From Halorhabdus tiamatea SARL4B (GTDB taxonomy: Archaea > Halobacteriota > Halobacteria > Halobacteriales > Haloarculaceae): 64,000 bases of DNA. Of the stretch, positions 17,635 through 26,690 are shown one piece after another. A model generated the notes under the pieces. The model was not told where the DNA came from. It ran no database searches and worked only from the letters and a program-made list of their open reading frames with translations. The stretch spans positions 1,922,001-1,986,000 of the forward strand of contig NC_021921.1 in assembly GCF_000470655.1 (NCBI RefSeq), written 5' to 3'. The position numbers and the translations under genes were made by a program. Numbering within the stretch: the first letter of the stretch is position 1; every line of letters begins with the position of its first letter.

Positions 17635-19068
17635 TCAGCTGGCCGCAACACCCTCTTCAGCATCCGTATTCTTGCCCGCCCCGGGCCGCTGTGCCTCGGC
17701 GGCACGTTCGAACAGCCCCCGGCGGCTGGTGTAGGCGAAATAGGCAAGCAGCCAGCCGGCGGCCGCGACGTTCGAGAGCGTCACTGCCCAGAAGACGACG
17801 GTCACGTCGAAGGTGAGTACGTAGACGCCGACGACAGCGATTGGGACGCGGACGGCCCAGTACTGGGCCAGTGTCGAGACCATGCTCACCGACGTTTCGC
17901 CGGCACCGTTGAAGCCGGCCTCGACGGTGTAGATCGCGCCCAGCGCCCAGTAGCCGTAGGCGAGGATCTGGAGGTACGCGACGGTGTATGCGAGGTCCGT
18001 CCCCGCCATGTCCGGGACGAAGACGTGGGCAATGGCTTCGGGGAAGAGCCACTGGACGACGCCGAAGACGCCCAGGCCGACGGCGGCGATGGCGACGCCG
18101 ATCCAGGTCGCCCGCCGGGCGCGTTCGAGGTGTTCCGCGCCGAGGTTCTGGCCGACAATACTGGTCGCCGCCTGAGCGAGGCCCTGGGCCGGGACGAAAG
18201 CCACAGTCGCGACGCGGGAGCCGACGTGGTAGGCTGCAAGGCCCGCAGCGCCGCCGGCGAAGGAGACCACCGTGATCACGACGAGACGGGCGACCTGCCG
18301 GCCGACGTTCTGGCCGGCGATCGGCGCGCCGACGGCGACGACCTCGCGAGCGGTCCCGAGGTGCGGGCGGACGGCGTCCCGCGTGAGCCGGAACCCGTCG
18401 CGACCGCGGGCCACCAGCGCGACGGCGAACAGCGCGCCGACGCCGTAGCCGATCCCGGTCGCGAGCGCCGCGCCGAAGACCTCCAGGCGCGGGAACGGTC
18501 CGTACCCGAGGATGAGCAGTGGATCCACCACGACGTTGACGATGATCGCGACGGCGTTGACGTACAGCGCGACGCGGGTCTGGCCCCAGCCGGTGAAGCC
18601 GGCCTCGAGGGTGTCCGACAGCGAGGTGGTCACCAGCGCGAGAATGTAGGCGGTGAGGTAGGCGACGGCGTAAGTGGCGACCTGGGCCTGGTCGGTGAAC
18701 AACGCGACGACGGGTTCGGCTCCGATCGACACGACGACGCCGACGGCGGCGGCGAGGGGTATCGCGAGGGCGGCGGCGGTGAAGGGCACCCGCCGGGCGG
18801 CCGCCTCGTCGTCGGCACCGACGCGCTGGGAGGTGACGACCTGCGTGCCGGTAAAGAGCATCATGAACGGGACCATCAACAGACCCACGAGAACGGCGGC
18901 GAGGCCGACCCCGGCGACGGCCGTCCCGCCCAGTCGCCCCACCCAGAACAGGTCGACGACCTCCTGGGCGACCAGGGCGAAGTTCTGTACGACCAGCGGC
19001 ACCGCGAGCACGACCAGCACGCGCGGGAGGGGGCCGCCGACGATGTCCTCCCGGGAGACATCGAACAT
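17635..19068 (-). CDS. MATE-family efflux transporter
   Basis: 477-residue membrane protein with twelve predicted helices and the MATE pattern: N-terminal VPLVVQNFALVAQEVVDLFWVG and the repeated half later in the chain. MATE proteins export cationic drugs or organic compounds with Na+ or H+ antiport; the substrate is unknown. ATG 19068 (MFDVSREDIVGGPL) is preferred to the longer frame from 19137, whose N-terminus is basic and unlike the family. Confidence 0.88.
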   Translation of the reverse strand: MFDVSREDIVGGPLPRVLVVLAVPLVVQNFALVAQEVVDLFWVGRLGGTAVAGVGLAAVLVGLLMVPFMMLFTGTQVVTSQRVGADDEAAARRVPFTAAALAIPLAAAVGVVVSIGAEPVVALFTDQAQVATYAVAYLTAYILALVTTSLSDTLEAGFTGWGQTRVALYVNAVAIIVNVVVDPLLILGYGPFPRLEVFGAALATGIGYGVGALFAVALVARGRDGFRLTRDAVRPHLGTAREVVAVGAPIAGQNVGRQVARLVVITVVSFAGGAAGLAAYHVGSRVATVAFVPAQGLAQAATSIVGQNLGAEHLERARRATWIGVAIAAVGLGVFGVVQWLFPEAIAHVFVPDMAGTDLAYTVAYLQILAYGYWALGAIYTVEAGFNGAGETSVSMVSTLAQYWAVRVPIAVVGVYVLTFDVTVVFWAVTLSNVAAAGWLLAYFAYTSRRGLFERAAEAQRPGAGKNTDAEEGVAAS

Positions 19069-19237
19069 GATTGGTAACTCCCGCCCGCTTTTGTTAAAAA
19101 TCCATTGTTTGTTCGACGATAACACGACCCGGCCCACGAAAACCGATCATTCGCGGTGCTCACCTCGGTTATCCCCGTCTATCTCCTCTTTCGACAGGTG
19201 GAGGGGCTGATCGAACAGAGAATCTGAATCGAGCGTT

Positions 19238-21526
19238 TCAGTCCCGGACCGAGGCGACAGCTACCTGCCCATACGCGATCCCGCCGTCGCCGGGCGGGAC
19301 GCGGTCGTGGCCGAGGAAGTCTAGCCCGGCCGCCTCGACCCGTTCGCGGATCGTCCGGGTGATCGCGTCGTTGTACGCGACGCCGCCGGTGAATCCCACG
19401 GCGTCGACGCCGCGGTCCGCGGCGATTCCCACGGCCACGTCGGCGAGTCCGCGCGCCAGCGCCCACTGGGCCGTCGCAGCGACGTCGCCAGTCGAGTGAT
19501 CGCCAGCCAGGGCGTCGAGATCGCGGACGAACTGCCGGGTATCGACCACCCGATTCCCGTCTCGCGTCCCGAAGGGGATCTCGTAGTCGAGGACAGCCCC
19601 GTCGACCGCTGCGCTTTCGAGTTTCATCGCAGGTTCACCCTCGTAGGAGCGGTCGGTACAGACATCGAGCAGCGCGCTCACCGCGTCGAGCAGTCGGCCG
19701 GCACTGGTCGTCGCCGGCGTGTTGACGCCGGCTTGGACCTGTCGGCGGACCGTCGCCGCCTCGCTCTCGGTCGCGAGTGCACCACGGTCGACGAGGAGTT
19801 CGTCGATCCGAGCCTCGTCGTCGAGCAGACTTGCGAGACTGCGAGCCGGCTGCTCGATCGCGGCCGTCCCCCCGGGAAGGGAGAACGTCGAGAGACCGCC
19901 GACGCGCTCGAAATCAGCCAGCGTCGCGTCGAGAACTTCCCCGCCCCAGATCGATCCGTCCGGTCCGTAGCCCGTCCCGTCGGCAGCGATCACGACCCCG
20001 CGCTCGCGCTCGCGTTCGGCCAGCAGCGAGGCGGCGTGGGCGTGGTGGTGCTGGACCTGCACGGGTCCTGCCATGTCCCCCTCGCTGGCGTACTTCTGGG
20101 CCTCCCTGGTCGTCAGAAAGTCGGGGTGAAGATCAGACGCCACGACGTCCGGATCAGTGCCGAGCAGGTTCCGGAGGTGTGAGACAGTCTCCCGGAGGTA
20201 CTCGACCGTCTCGGGGTTGTCCACGTCGCCGAGATACTGCGAGGGGACGACGTCGCCGTCCTGGGTGAGCGCGACGGTCGCGTCGAACTCCGCGCCGAGG
20301 GCGAGGACGTCCCGATCAGTCTCGGCCGGTGACGGCAGCGACTCGGGCACCCACCCGCGCGAGCGCCGGACGAACCGCCGATTTCCGCCGGCGTACCGAG
20401 CCACGCTGTCGTCACATCGCATCACGATCTCGCGATCGTGGACGAGCGCAGCGTCGATCACGCCATCGAGATCTGCGAGGATCGACGCGCGGTCGGTCGC
20501 CATCGGCACGCCGGGCATGTTGGCACTGGTCATCACCAGTGGTCCGTCGACGTGATCGAACAGCAGGTGGTGGAGCCCGGAGTACGGCAGCATGACGCCG
20601 ACGGTATGCAGTCCCGGCGAGACGGCGTCGAGCCAGCGCGGTCGATCCGTTCGCCGGCCGTCGAGCAGCAGGATGGGGCGGCGGGTGTCACGCAGGGCCG
20701 CCCGCTCGTCGTCGGAGACAGCGGCGAACGATTCGACCGTCGCCAGGTCGGGAGCCATCACGGCGAAGGGTTTCTCGGGGCGACCCGTCCGTTCGCGGAG
20801 TGCCTCGACGGCGGCTGGGTCGGTCGCGTCACAGGCGAGGTGGGTTCCGCCGATGCCCTTGATCGCGACGAGGTCGCCGTCGGCGAGTCGATCACCAGCC
20901 CGTTCGATGGCGTCGTCACCGTCGGCGCGGGCGCTCCCGTCGCCGTCGAGCAGCGAGAGCGTCGGCCCACACCCGGGACAGGCGATCGTCTGGGCGTGAT
21001 ACCGGCGGTCGCTCGGTTCCTCGTAGTCCTCGCGACAGTCCGCACACATCGGAAAGTCGTCCATCGACGTGGTTGGACGGTCATAGGGCAATTCCCGAAT
21101 GACCGTATAGCGTGGGCCACAGTCGACGCAGGCGGTCGCCCAGTAGTCGTGAAACCGGGACTCGGGATCACGCAGGTCTTCGAGACAGGCGTCACACATC
21201 GCCGTGTCGGGCGGGATCGAGCCCGAGCCACCGCTCGAATCCGTCGAATCGACGATCTCGAAGGTGTCGAGGCCCGCCGGCTCGCTGGCTTCGACCACCA
21301 CGTTCTCGACGCGAGCAAGCGGCGGCGGATCGGTCCGAAGCGCCGACAGAAAACCGTCGACGTCCGCTTGCAGACCATCGAGTACAATCTCGACGCGGCC
21401 GTCGCCGGTGTTTTTCACCCGACCGGCGAGGTCGTTTTCGGTCGCAGTCCGGTAGACGAACGGGCGAAACCCCACGCCCTGAACGACCCCCGTCACCGAG
21501 ACCGTCACGTGCGTCCGTTCGCTCAT
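19238..21526 (-). CDS. hypF: Carbamoyltransferase HypF
   Basis: Makes the carbamoyl group that becomes the cyanide ligands of the [NiFe]-hydrogenase active site, using carbamoyl phosphate and ATP, and passes it to the C-terminal Cys of HypE. 762 residues with the full domain order: acylphosphatase (VQGVGFRPFVYR, about 14-25), paired zinc fingers (CDAC/CVDC and CADC/CPGC, about 110-190), YrdC-like (KGIGGTHLACDA, about 220) and Kae1-like carbamoyltransferase (VQHHHAHAASLLAE and ADGTGYGPDGSIWGGEV). ATG 21526 was chosen; GTG 21529 is adjacent. It is divergent from an MFS gene and lies 2.5 kb from the other hyp genes. Confidence 0.96.
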   Translation of the reverse strand: MSERTHVTVSVTGVVQGVGFRPFVYRTATENDLAGRVKNTGDGRVEIVLDGLQADVDGFLSALRTDPPPLARVENVVVEASEPAGLDTFEIVDSTDSSGGSGSIPPDTAMCDACLEDLRDPESRFHDYWATACVDCGPRYTVIRELPYDRPTTSMDDFPMCADCREDYEEPSDRRYHAQTIACPGCGPTLSLLDGDGSARADGDDAIERAGDRLADGDLVAIKGIGGTHLACDATDPAAVEALRERTGRPEKPFAVMAPDLATVESFAAVSDDERAALRDTRRPILLLDGRRTDRPRWLDAVSPGLHTVGVMLPYSGLHHLLFDHVDGPLVMTSANMPGVPMATDRASILADLDGVIDAALVHDREIVMRCDDSVARYAGGNRRFVRRSRGWVPESLPSPAETDRDVLALGAEFDATVALTQDGDVVPSQYLGDVDNPETVEYLRETVSHLRNLLGTDPDVVASDLHPDFLTTREAQKYASEGDMAGPVQVQHHHAHAASLLAERERERGVVIAADGTGYGPDGSIWGGEVLDATLADFERVGGLSTFSLPGGTAAIEQPARSLASLLDDEARIDELLVDRGALATESEAATVRRQVQAGVNTPATTSAGRLLDAVSALLDVCTDRSYEGEPAMKLESAAVDGAVLDYEIPFGTRDGNRVVDTRQFVRDLDALAGDHSTGDVAATAQWALARGLADVAVGIAADRGVDAVGFTGGVAYNDAITRTIRERVEAAGLDFLGHDRVPPGDGGIAYGQVAVASVRD

Positions 21527-21550
21527 CACTTCTACGCGGCCGCCCGCGAT

Positions 21551-21576
21551 GTTGAATCTGCCGCCCGAAGTTCAAC
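21551..21576. promoter_or_regulatory. Possible operator in the hypF/MFS divergent promoter
   Basis: GTTGAA (21551-21556) and TTCAAC (21571-21576) form a spaced inverted repeat (14 bases apart) between hypF and the divergent MFS gene, next to a TTAA-containing candidate TATA element near 21580. Suggestive only. Confidence 0.25.
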
Positions 21577-21608
21577 GCGCTTAACTCGGCGAGCGAGAAA
21601 CAAAAATT

Positions 21609-22781
21609 GTGGAAGAAATAGATAATCGTACGTACTGGGTGATCGCGATCTTCCTGTTCGTGGGGATCACCGGTGCGACGATCCAGGCACGTGGCGCGCT
21701 CGTCCCGACCTTCGAGACGTTCTTCGGTGTCTCGAAGAGTCAACTGGGGTTGCTCACCCCAGTCGGGACCGTCGGGTACCTGGTGGCGATGCTGACGCTC
21801 GGATCGGCGAGCGGACGGGTCGACGTGCGGCGGTTTCTGCTCGCGGGCGTCGCGTTGACCGGTGTGTCGCTGCTCGCGCTCGGGGCAGCACCGGGCTTTC
21901 TCGTGTTGCTGGGTCTGGTCGGGATGCGAAGTCTCGCCTCGGGGGTCTTTCGGGCCCTCGATCGGCCGACGTTGAGTCACCTCTACCCGGAGTCACGGGC
22001 TCGCATGATCAACCTCCAGGAGATGACGTGGGCGATCGGTGCGACCGCAGGACCGCTCCTGGTGACGGCGATCGTGAGTCAGTACTCCTGGCGGGCGACC
22101 TATCTGGTGCTCGCAGCGCTGACCGTGCCCGTCTTCGTGCTAATCTGGCGACTCGACGCGCCGACCGGGACCACGAACGAGCGGTCGTTCGGGCTAAGCG
22201 ATCTGCGTCCGCTGTTGGCGAAGCCAGGCATCTACGGCATGGTCGTGGCGCTGGTGTTCGTCGGCAGCATCGAGAGCATCTACTTCACCTGGCTGCCGAG
22301 CTACGCCGACGCGACCTTTTCGGGCTGGATCACGGGAGTCGTCCTCTCGATTTACCTGGCGGCGTACGTCCCCGGACGGTGGCTGTTCAGCCGACTCAGC
22401 GACCGGTTCAGCTTCACGCGCCTGCTCGTGGTGACGACCGTGCTCCTGACCGGGCTGACCTACCTCGCGTTCTCGGGCGCGAACGGCTACGTGTTGCTCG
22501 GCTCGATCTTCGGCGTCGGCCTCCTGGTTTCGGGCCTGTTCCCGACGCTCATCTCGATGGGGATCGAGGCGATGCCGTCGTTCTCGGGACCCGTCAACGT
22601 CGTCGCCAACGTCGCAACCCAGATCGGGTTCTCCACGGCACCGGTAATCGTCGGCGTCCTCGCCGACGCGACGTCGATCGAGACCGCGATCCTGGTCCAG
22701 ATCGGGCTGGCCGGCCTGCTCGCGCTCGTGATGGTCGTCCTCGAACTCGGACCGACCGGGACTGCCTCGGCCGTCTCATGA
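21609..22781 (+). CDS. MFS transporter (first of a tandem pair)
   Basis: 390 residues, twelve predicted membrane helices. It contains the helix 2-3 loop motif LGSASGRVDVRRFL and a second-half counterpart PGRWLFSRLSDRF. It starts with GTG immediately after an AT-rich run. It is closely similar along its length to the next gene (shared IQARGALVP, FTWLPSYA/FNWLPYYA, SGLFPTLISMGIE and GPVNVVANVA blocks). It lies between hypF and the hypCDEAB operon. The substrate cannot be told from the sequence. Confidence 0.88.
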   Translation: MEEIDNRTYWVIAIFLFVGITGATIQARGALVPTFETFFGVSKSQLGLLTPVGTVGYLVAMLTLGSASGRVDVRRFLLAGVALTGVSLLALGAAPGFLVLLGLVGMRSLASGVFRALDRPTLSHLYPESRARMINLQEMTWAIGATAGPLLVTAIVSQYSWRATYLVLAALTVPVFVLIWRLDAPTGTTNERSFGLSDLRPLLAKPGIYGMVVALVFVGSIESIYFTWLPSYADATFSGWITGVVLSIYLAAYVPGRWLFSRLSDRFSFTRLLVVTTVLLTGLTYLAFSGANGYVLLGSIFGVGLLVSGLFPTLISMGIEAMPSFSGPVNVVANVATQIGFSTAPVIVGVLADATSIETAILVQIGLAGLLALVMVVLELGPTGTASAVS

Positions 22782-22894
22782 TAAATACCCCAGTATGCAA
22801 ACGGACAGGTCACACCACGTCGACGAGTCAGCAAACCGTTGGATAGCGACGCATTTCAGTACGTTTACCTACGCGCCGTCAGGAGGGTCAACCA

Positions 22895-24070
22895 GTGAGT
22901 GACGAGGACGTCAGGCGAGACTGGATCGTGGTGTTGTTCGCGTTCGTCGCCATCGACGGCGCACTCATTCAGGCCCGCGGTGCGCTGGTCCCGGTCTTTG
23001 GAGACGTCTTCACCGTCGGCGAGAGCTACCTCGGGCTGGTGACGCCGGTCGGGACCGTCGGGTTCGTCCTCGCGATGGTCGTCTTCGGGACGGCGAGCGG
23101 CCGTATCGACATCAAGCGCTTTCTCGCCATCAGCGTCGCCGCGACGATCGCCAGCGTTCTCGTACTCGGCCTCTCGCCGACGTACCTCCTCCTGCTCGCC
23201 TTCATCGGTATCCGAAGTTTCTCGACGGGCATCTTCCGGTCGCTCGACCGGTCGGTCCTGAGTCACCTGTATCCGAACTCGCGAGCCCGCGTGTTGAGCC
23301 TGCACACGATGGTCTGGGCCGTCGGCGCGACGCTCGGACCGCTGCTGGTGACGGCCGTGATGTGGGAGTTTCCCTGGCGCGTTACCTACCTGGTACTCGC
23401 GATCGCGCTGGTCCCGGTCCTGGTCGCGCTCTGGCGATTGGACCGTCCCGAGTCACTCGACGACGAGCAATCGCTCGCGTTGGATGACGTGAAGATCCTG
23501 CTCCGGGAACCCGCGATCTACGGTATGGCGATTGCCCTCGTTTTCGTCGGCAGCATGGAGAGTGTCTTCTTCAACTGGCTGCCCTACTACGCGGAGGGAC
23601 TGTTCAGCGAAAATATCGCCAACCTCACGCTGTCGATTTACCTCGCAGCGTACGTCCCCGGGCGACTCACCTTCAGCTATCTGGCCGAGCGCTATCGGTT
23701 CACCGACCTGCTCGTCGGCGTCGGCGTCGTCCTCGTGGTCACGATGTACGCGGCGCTGGTTCTCGCGTCCGGGACCGGACTGCTCGCGCTCGTGTTCGTG
23801 ATCGGGTTTTTCATCTCGGGACTGTTCCCGACGCTCATCTCGATGGGCATCGAATCGCGGCCGTCCGTTACCGGCCCGGTCAACGTCGTCGCCAACGTCG
23901 CCGCCCAGACCGGGTTCTTCATCGCGCCGGCTACCGTCGGGGTGGTCGCCGACGCGACGACCATCGAAACCGCAATGCTCCTTCAGGTCGGCCTGGCAGT
24001 CGCGCTGGTCGTGGTCGTCGTCGGTCTCAAACTCGGCCCGCTGGCCGGGCAAGAGCCGGGAAGCGCCTGA
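22895..24070 (+). CDS. MFS transporter (second of a tandem pair)
   Basis: 391 residues, twelve predicted helices, paralogue of the gene at 21609 and in the same direction. GTG start preceded by a good ribosome-binding sequence (GGAGGG about eight bases upstream) and, further up, a TTTACC-type element. The shared blocks include LVTPVGTVGFVLAMVVFGTASGR and LFPTLISMGIES. It is convergent with hypB, with 22 bases between stops. A link to metal or formate handling would fit the context but is not shown. Confidence 0.88.
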   Translation: MSDEDVRRDWIVVLFAFVAIDGALIQARGALVPVFGDVFTVGESYLGLVTPVGTVGFVLAMVVFGTASGRIDIKRFLAISVAATIASVLVLGLSPTYLLLLAFIGIRSFSTGIFRSLDRSVLSHLYPNSRARVLSLHTMVWAVGATLGPLLVTAVMWEFPWRVTYLVLAIALVPVLVALWRLDRPESLDDEQSLALDDVKILLREPAIYGMAIALVFVGSMESVFFNWLPYYAEGLFSENIANLTLSIYLAAYVPGRLTFSYLAERYRFTDLLVGVGVVLVVTMYAALVLASGTGLLALVFVIGFFISGLFPTLISMGIESRPSVTGPVNVVANVAAQTGFFIAPATVGVVADATTIETAMLLQVGLAVALVVVVVGLKLGPLAGQEPGSA

Positions 24071-24092
24071 AGAAAGCGACAGTCGGCCGCGA

Positions 24093-25016
24093 TTAGTCCT
24101 GGTCGGCGTGGGTGTGGTCGTGAGCGTTCTCGTGGGTGTGTTCGTGCTCGTGAGTCTGCCCGTCGGCGTGGGTATGCTCGTGGGAATGTCCGTGAGCCGT
24201 CTCGGCCACGTAGGCCTCGTGATCGCTCGCGTGGACGTGGCCGCGCTCGTCGAGGAATGCCGCCAGTGCGTCCAGGCCGTCGCCGTGCTCGGCGCTGGTC
24301 CGGAAAGTCGGCATCTCGGGGGCGATCTCGCTCACGTCGCCCTCCATCGTATCGAGGTCGGCGTTGACTGCCCCGGCGATGTCGACCTTGTTGATCACCG
24401 CGCCGTCACACGCCTGGAAGAGCAGCGGGTGCTTGCGCACGACGTCGTCGCCCTCCGTCGCGGAGACGACGAGCACGCGGGCCTGTGCGCCCAGCGGGAA
24501 GTCCGCCGGACAGACCATGTTGCCGACGTTCTCGATGTAGAGCGTATCGAGCGCGTCCAGATCCAAGTCCTCGAAAGCACCTTCGACCAGGCCGGGGTCG
24601 AGGTGACACTCCTTGCCCGTGTTGACGTTGGCGACGGAAACGCCCAGTTCCCGGAATCGGGTCGCGTCGTCCTCGCCGGCGACGTCACCGACGATCACAC
24701 CGATCTCCTCGTCGTCGGGCGCTCGTTCGATGAGGCGCTCGATGAGTCGTGTCTTGCCGCTGCCGGTCGCGCCGAGGAACTCCGCGACGAAGACGCCGTG
24801 GTCGTGGACGACTCGCTCGTGGAGGTTCTCGGCCTGCTCTTCGAACTGTGCGAGGATGTCCGCTTCGGCGTCACTATCGCCGTGGTCGTGGTCGTCGCCG
24901 TGGCCCATCCGATGGGCACCCAGCGGACCGAGAATGCCGGACTCTCCCAGCAGGCGGTCGAGCAGACGGTCGATCGACGGTGCGTCCGTGCGTGGGTGTC
25001 GGTGAGTGTGGTACAT
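24093..25016 (-). CDS. hypB: Hydrogenase nickel incorporation GTPase HypB, His-rich
   Basis: GTPase that with HypA inserts nickel into the hydrogenase large subunit. 307 residues with P-loop GATGSGKT (82-89), the metal-binding pair Cys137-His138 in GKECHLDP, a switch-region aspartate in VGDVAGEDD, and NKVD as the guanine-specificity motif. The N-terminus carries scattered histidines (YHTHRHP, DDHDHGD) but not the CxxCGC nickel site. The last 40 residues are a histidine-rich tail (HGHSHEHTHADGQTHEHEHT), a likely nickel store. Last gene of the hypCDEAB unit. Confidence 0.97.
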   Translation of the reverse strand: MYHTHRHPRTDAPSIDRLLDRLLGESGILGPLGAHRMGHGDDHDHGDSDAEADILAQFEEQAENLHERVVHDHGVFVAEFLGATGSGKTRLIERLIERAPDDEEIGVIVGDVAGEDDATRFRELGVSVANVNTGKECHLDPGLVEGAFEDLDLDALDTLYIENVGNMVCPADFPLGAQARVLVVSATEGDDVVRKHPLLFQACDGAVINKVDIAGAVNADLDTMEGDVSEIAPEMPTFRTSAEHGDGLDALAAFLDERGHVHASDHEAYVAETAHGHSHEHTHADGQTHEHEHTHENAHDHTHADQD

Positions 25017-25037
25017 TGTATGAAATTGAATACGTAT

Positions 25038-25454
25038 TCAGTTGGCCGTGTTCGCGTCCGGCGAATCGTTGGCGTCTCCCCCGTCAGCCGTCTCGGGCAG
25101 CGTGACGCTCATGAGGCGACACTCGTTGCCACGCTGGAGTTCCAGGCGTTCGTCACACGCCGGGCAAGTCAAGTTCGGCGCGTAGGCGAGCGCCCGGTCG
25201 ATCTCGTCGGGTTCGCCGCTCCAGCCACACGCACACTCGGCGTAGGCGGGCTCGGTCCCGAGTTCGATGTCGAGGTCGCCGTCGGTGATCGTCGAATCGG
25301 CCGCGGCTTCCAGACAGGTCTCGAGTTGGTCGGGGTTGACGTGACTCGCCTCGCCGACCGAGACCGTGATGCCTTCGAAGGTATCGGCTCCGTGTTCCGC
25401 GGCGGCCTCCTGGGCAGCCTCGAGTACCTGCGTCGCGATAGAGAACTCGTGCAT
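25038..25454 (-). CDS. hypA: Hydrogenase nickel metallochaperone HypA
   Basis: 138 residues. It starts MHEFSIATQVLEAA, where His2 and Glu3 form part of the nickel site, and has a zinc site of CACGW and CPAC pairs (about 74-101). The C-terminal 20 residues (ADGGDANDSPDANTAN) are an acidic addition. It delivers Ni2+ together with HypB. It is followed 21 bases later by hypB and preceded by hypE with a one-base gap. Confidence 0.95.
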   Translation of the reverse strand: MHEFSIATQVLEAAQEAAAEHGADTFEGITVSVGEASHVNPDQLETCLEAAADSTITDGDLDIELGTEPAYAECACGWSGEPDEIDRALAYAPNLTCPACDERLELQRGNECRLMSVTLPETADGGDANDSPDANTAN

Positions 25455-25455
25455 G

Positions 25456-26682
25456 TCAACAGATCCTGGGGAGTTGTTCGCCCTCCGGTGGCGTGAGGTA
25501 ACGCCGGCCGAAGCCAGTGTCTAAGACGACCTGGCCGGTGTGGTCCTCGACGACGTCACCGACGATCGCGGCGTCCGTGCCTTTCGGGTGCTCCCGAAGC
25601 GCCGCGAGCACCGCGTCGGCGTCCGCACTGTCGACGGCCATGACGGCGACGCCCTCCGAAGCCACGTCGTACGGTTCGATCCCGAGCACCTCCCCGGCCG
25701 AGGCGACAGCCCCCGAGACCGGGATCGACTGCTCGTCGACGTCTATGCCCACGTCGGCCTTCTCGGCCATCTCGTTGAGCACGGTCGCGAGTCCGCCTCG
25801 CGTGGGGTCTTTCATCGCCGTCACGTCGCCGGCATCCATCGCCGCCCGAACCAGGTCGTTGACCGGCTGGACGTCACTCTCGAGATCGCCGCCGAAGTCG
25901 AAGCCCTCGCGCTCGGAGAGCAGCGAGATGCCGTGGTCCCCCACCGTCCCCGAGACGATGAGTTTGTCACCGACCGAGAGGCCGGCGTCGGGGACGTGTG
26001 TGCCCCGCTCGACGATCGCGACGCCCGTCGTGTTGATCGCGAGCGTGTCGATCTCGTCGCTACCCATGACCTTCGTGTCGCCGGTCGTGATCGTCGCGCC
26101 GGCCTCCGCACAGGCCGCCTGCATCGACTCGGTGACGGCCTCGACGGTCGTCTTCGGGGTGCCGGCCTCGATGATCAGCGAGCTACTCAACGCCAGCGGG
26201 TCGGTCGCGCCCATCATCGCCAGGTCGTTGACCGTGCCCGAGACCGCCAGCCGCCCGATGTCGCCCCCGCGGAAGAACAGCGGGGAGACGACGTGACTGT
26301 CGGTCGTGACGACGACCGAGTGCTCGTCGTCGATGGGCTGGACCGATCCGTCGTCGAGTGCGGCCAACCCGACGTCCGCCTCCGCGTCGGCGAAGCGAGA
26401 GACGGCCAGGTTCTCGACGAGGTCGGTCATCTGATCGCCGCCCGCGCCGTGGGCGTACGTGATGACCTCGTCGGCGGTGTAGCCGTCTGTCTCCTCGGCG
26501 GTGGAGCCGTCTGTCTCGTCGGCGGTGGAACCGTCTGCCTCGTCGGCGGTGTAGCCGTCTGTCTCCTCGGCGGTGGAACCGTCTGCCTCGTCGGCGGTGG
26601 AACCGTCTGTAGTGTCAGTGCCGTTCTCGGCGTCGTCGTTCGCGGCGGTGTCGTCCTCGCCGACGTCGTCTGTATCAGTCAT
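25456..26682 (-). CDS. hypE: Hydrogenase maturation protein HypE (cyanide-forming), with repeat-bearing acidic N-terminus
   Basis: Dehydrates the thiocarboxamide on its C-terminal cysteine to thiocyanate for the Fe(CN)2CO group. 408 residues. The core from about residue 70 (VITYAHGAGGDQMTDLVENL) is a PurM/AIR-synthase-like fold that ends in the canonical PRIC with the essential last cysteine. The first 70 residues are an extension of Asp/Glu/Thr, with six copies of an eight-residue unit of type DGSTADEx. That extension is not part of known HypE. The start could instead lie within it, but no better start is visible. Confidence 0.93.
   Translation of the reverse strand: MTDTDDVGEDDTAANDDAENGTDTTDGSTADEADGSTAEETDGYTADEADGSTADETDGSTAEETDGYTADEVITYAHGAGGDQMTDLVENLAVSRFADAEADVGLAALDDGSVQPIDDEHSVVVTTDSHVVSPLFFRGGDIGRLAVSGTVNDLAMMGATDPLALSSSLIIEAGTPKTTVEAVTESMQAACAEAGATITTGDTKVMGSDEIDTLAINTTGVAIVERGTHVPDAGLSVGDKLIVSGTVGDHGISLLSEREGFDFGGDLESDVQPVNDLVRAAMDAGDVTAMKDPTRGGLATVLNEMAEKADVGIDVDEQSIPVSGAVASAGEVLGIEPYDVASEGVAVMAVDSADADAVLAALREHPKGTDAAIVGDVVEDHTGQVVLDTGFGRRYLTPPEGEQLPRIC
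26483..26626 (-). repeat. 24-base tandem repeat inside hypE
   Basis: Six in-frame copies of a 24-base unit encode DGSTADEA/DGSTAEET/DGYTADEA-type octapeptides. The copies also form a higher order of two 72-base blocks (S-S-Y pattern of the third residue). This points to recent slippage or block duplication. Confidence 0.8.
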
Positions 26683-26690
26683 GGGTCACC

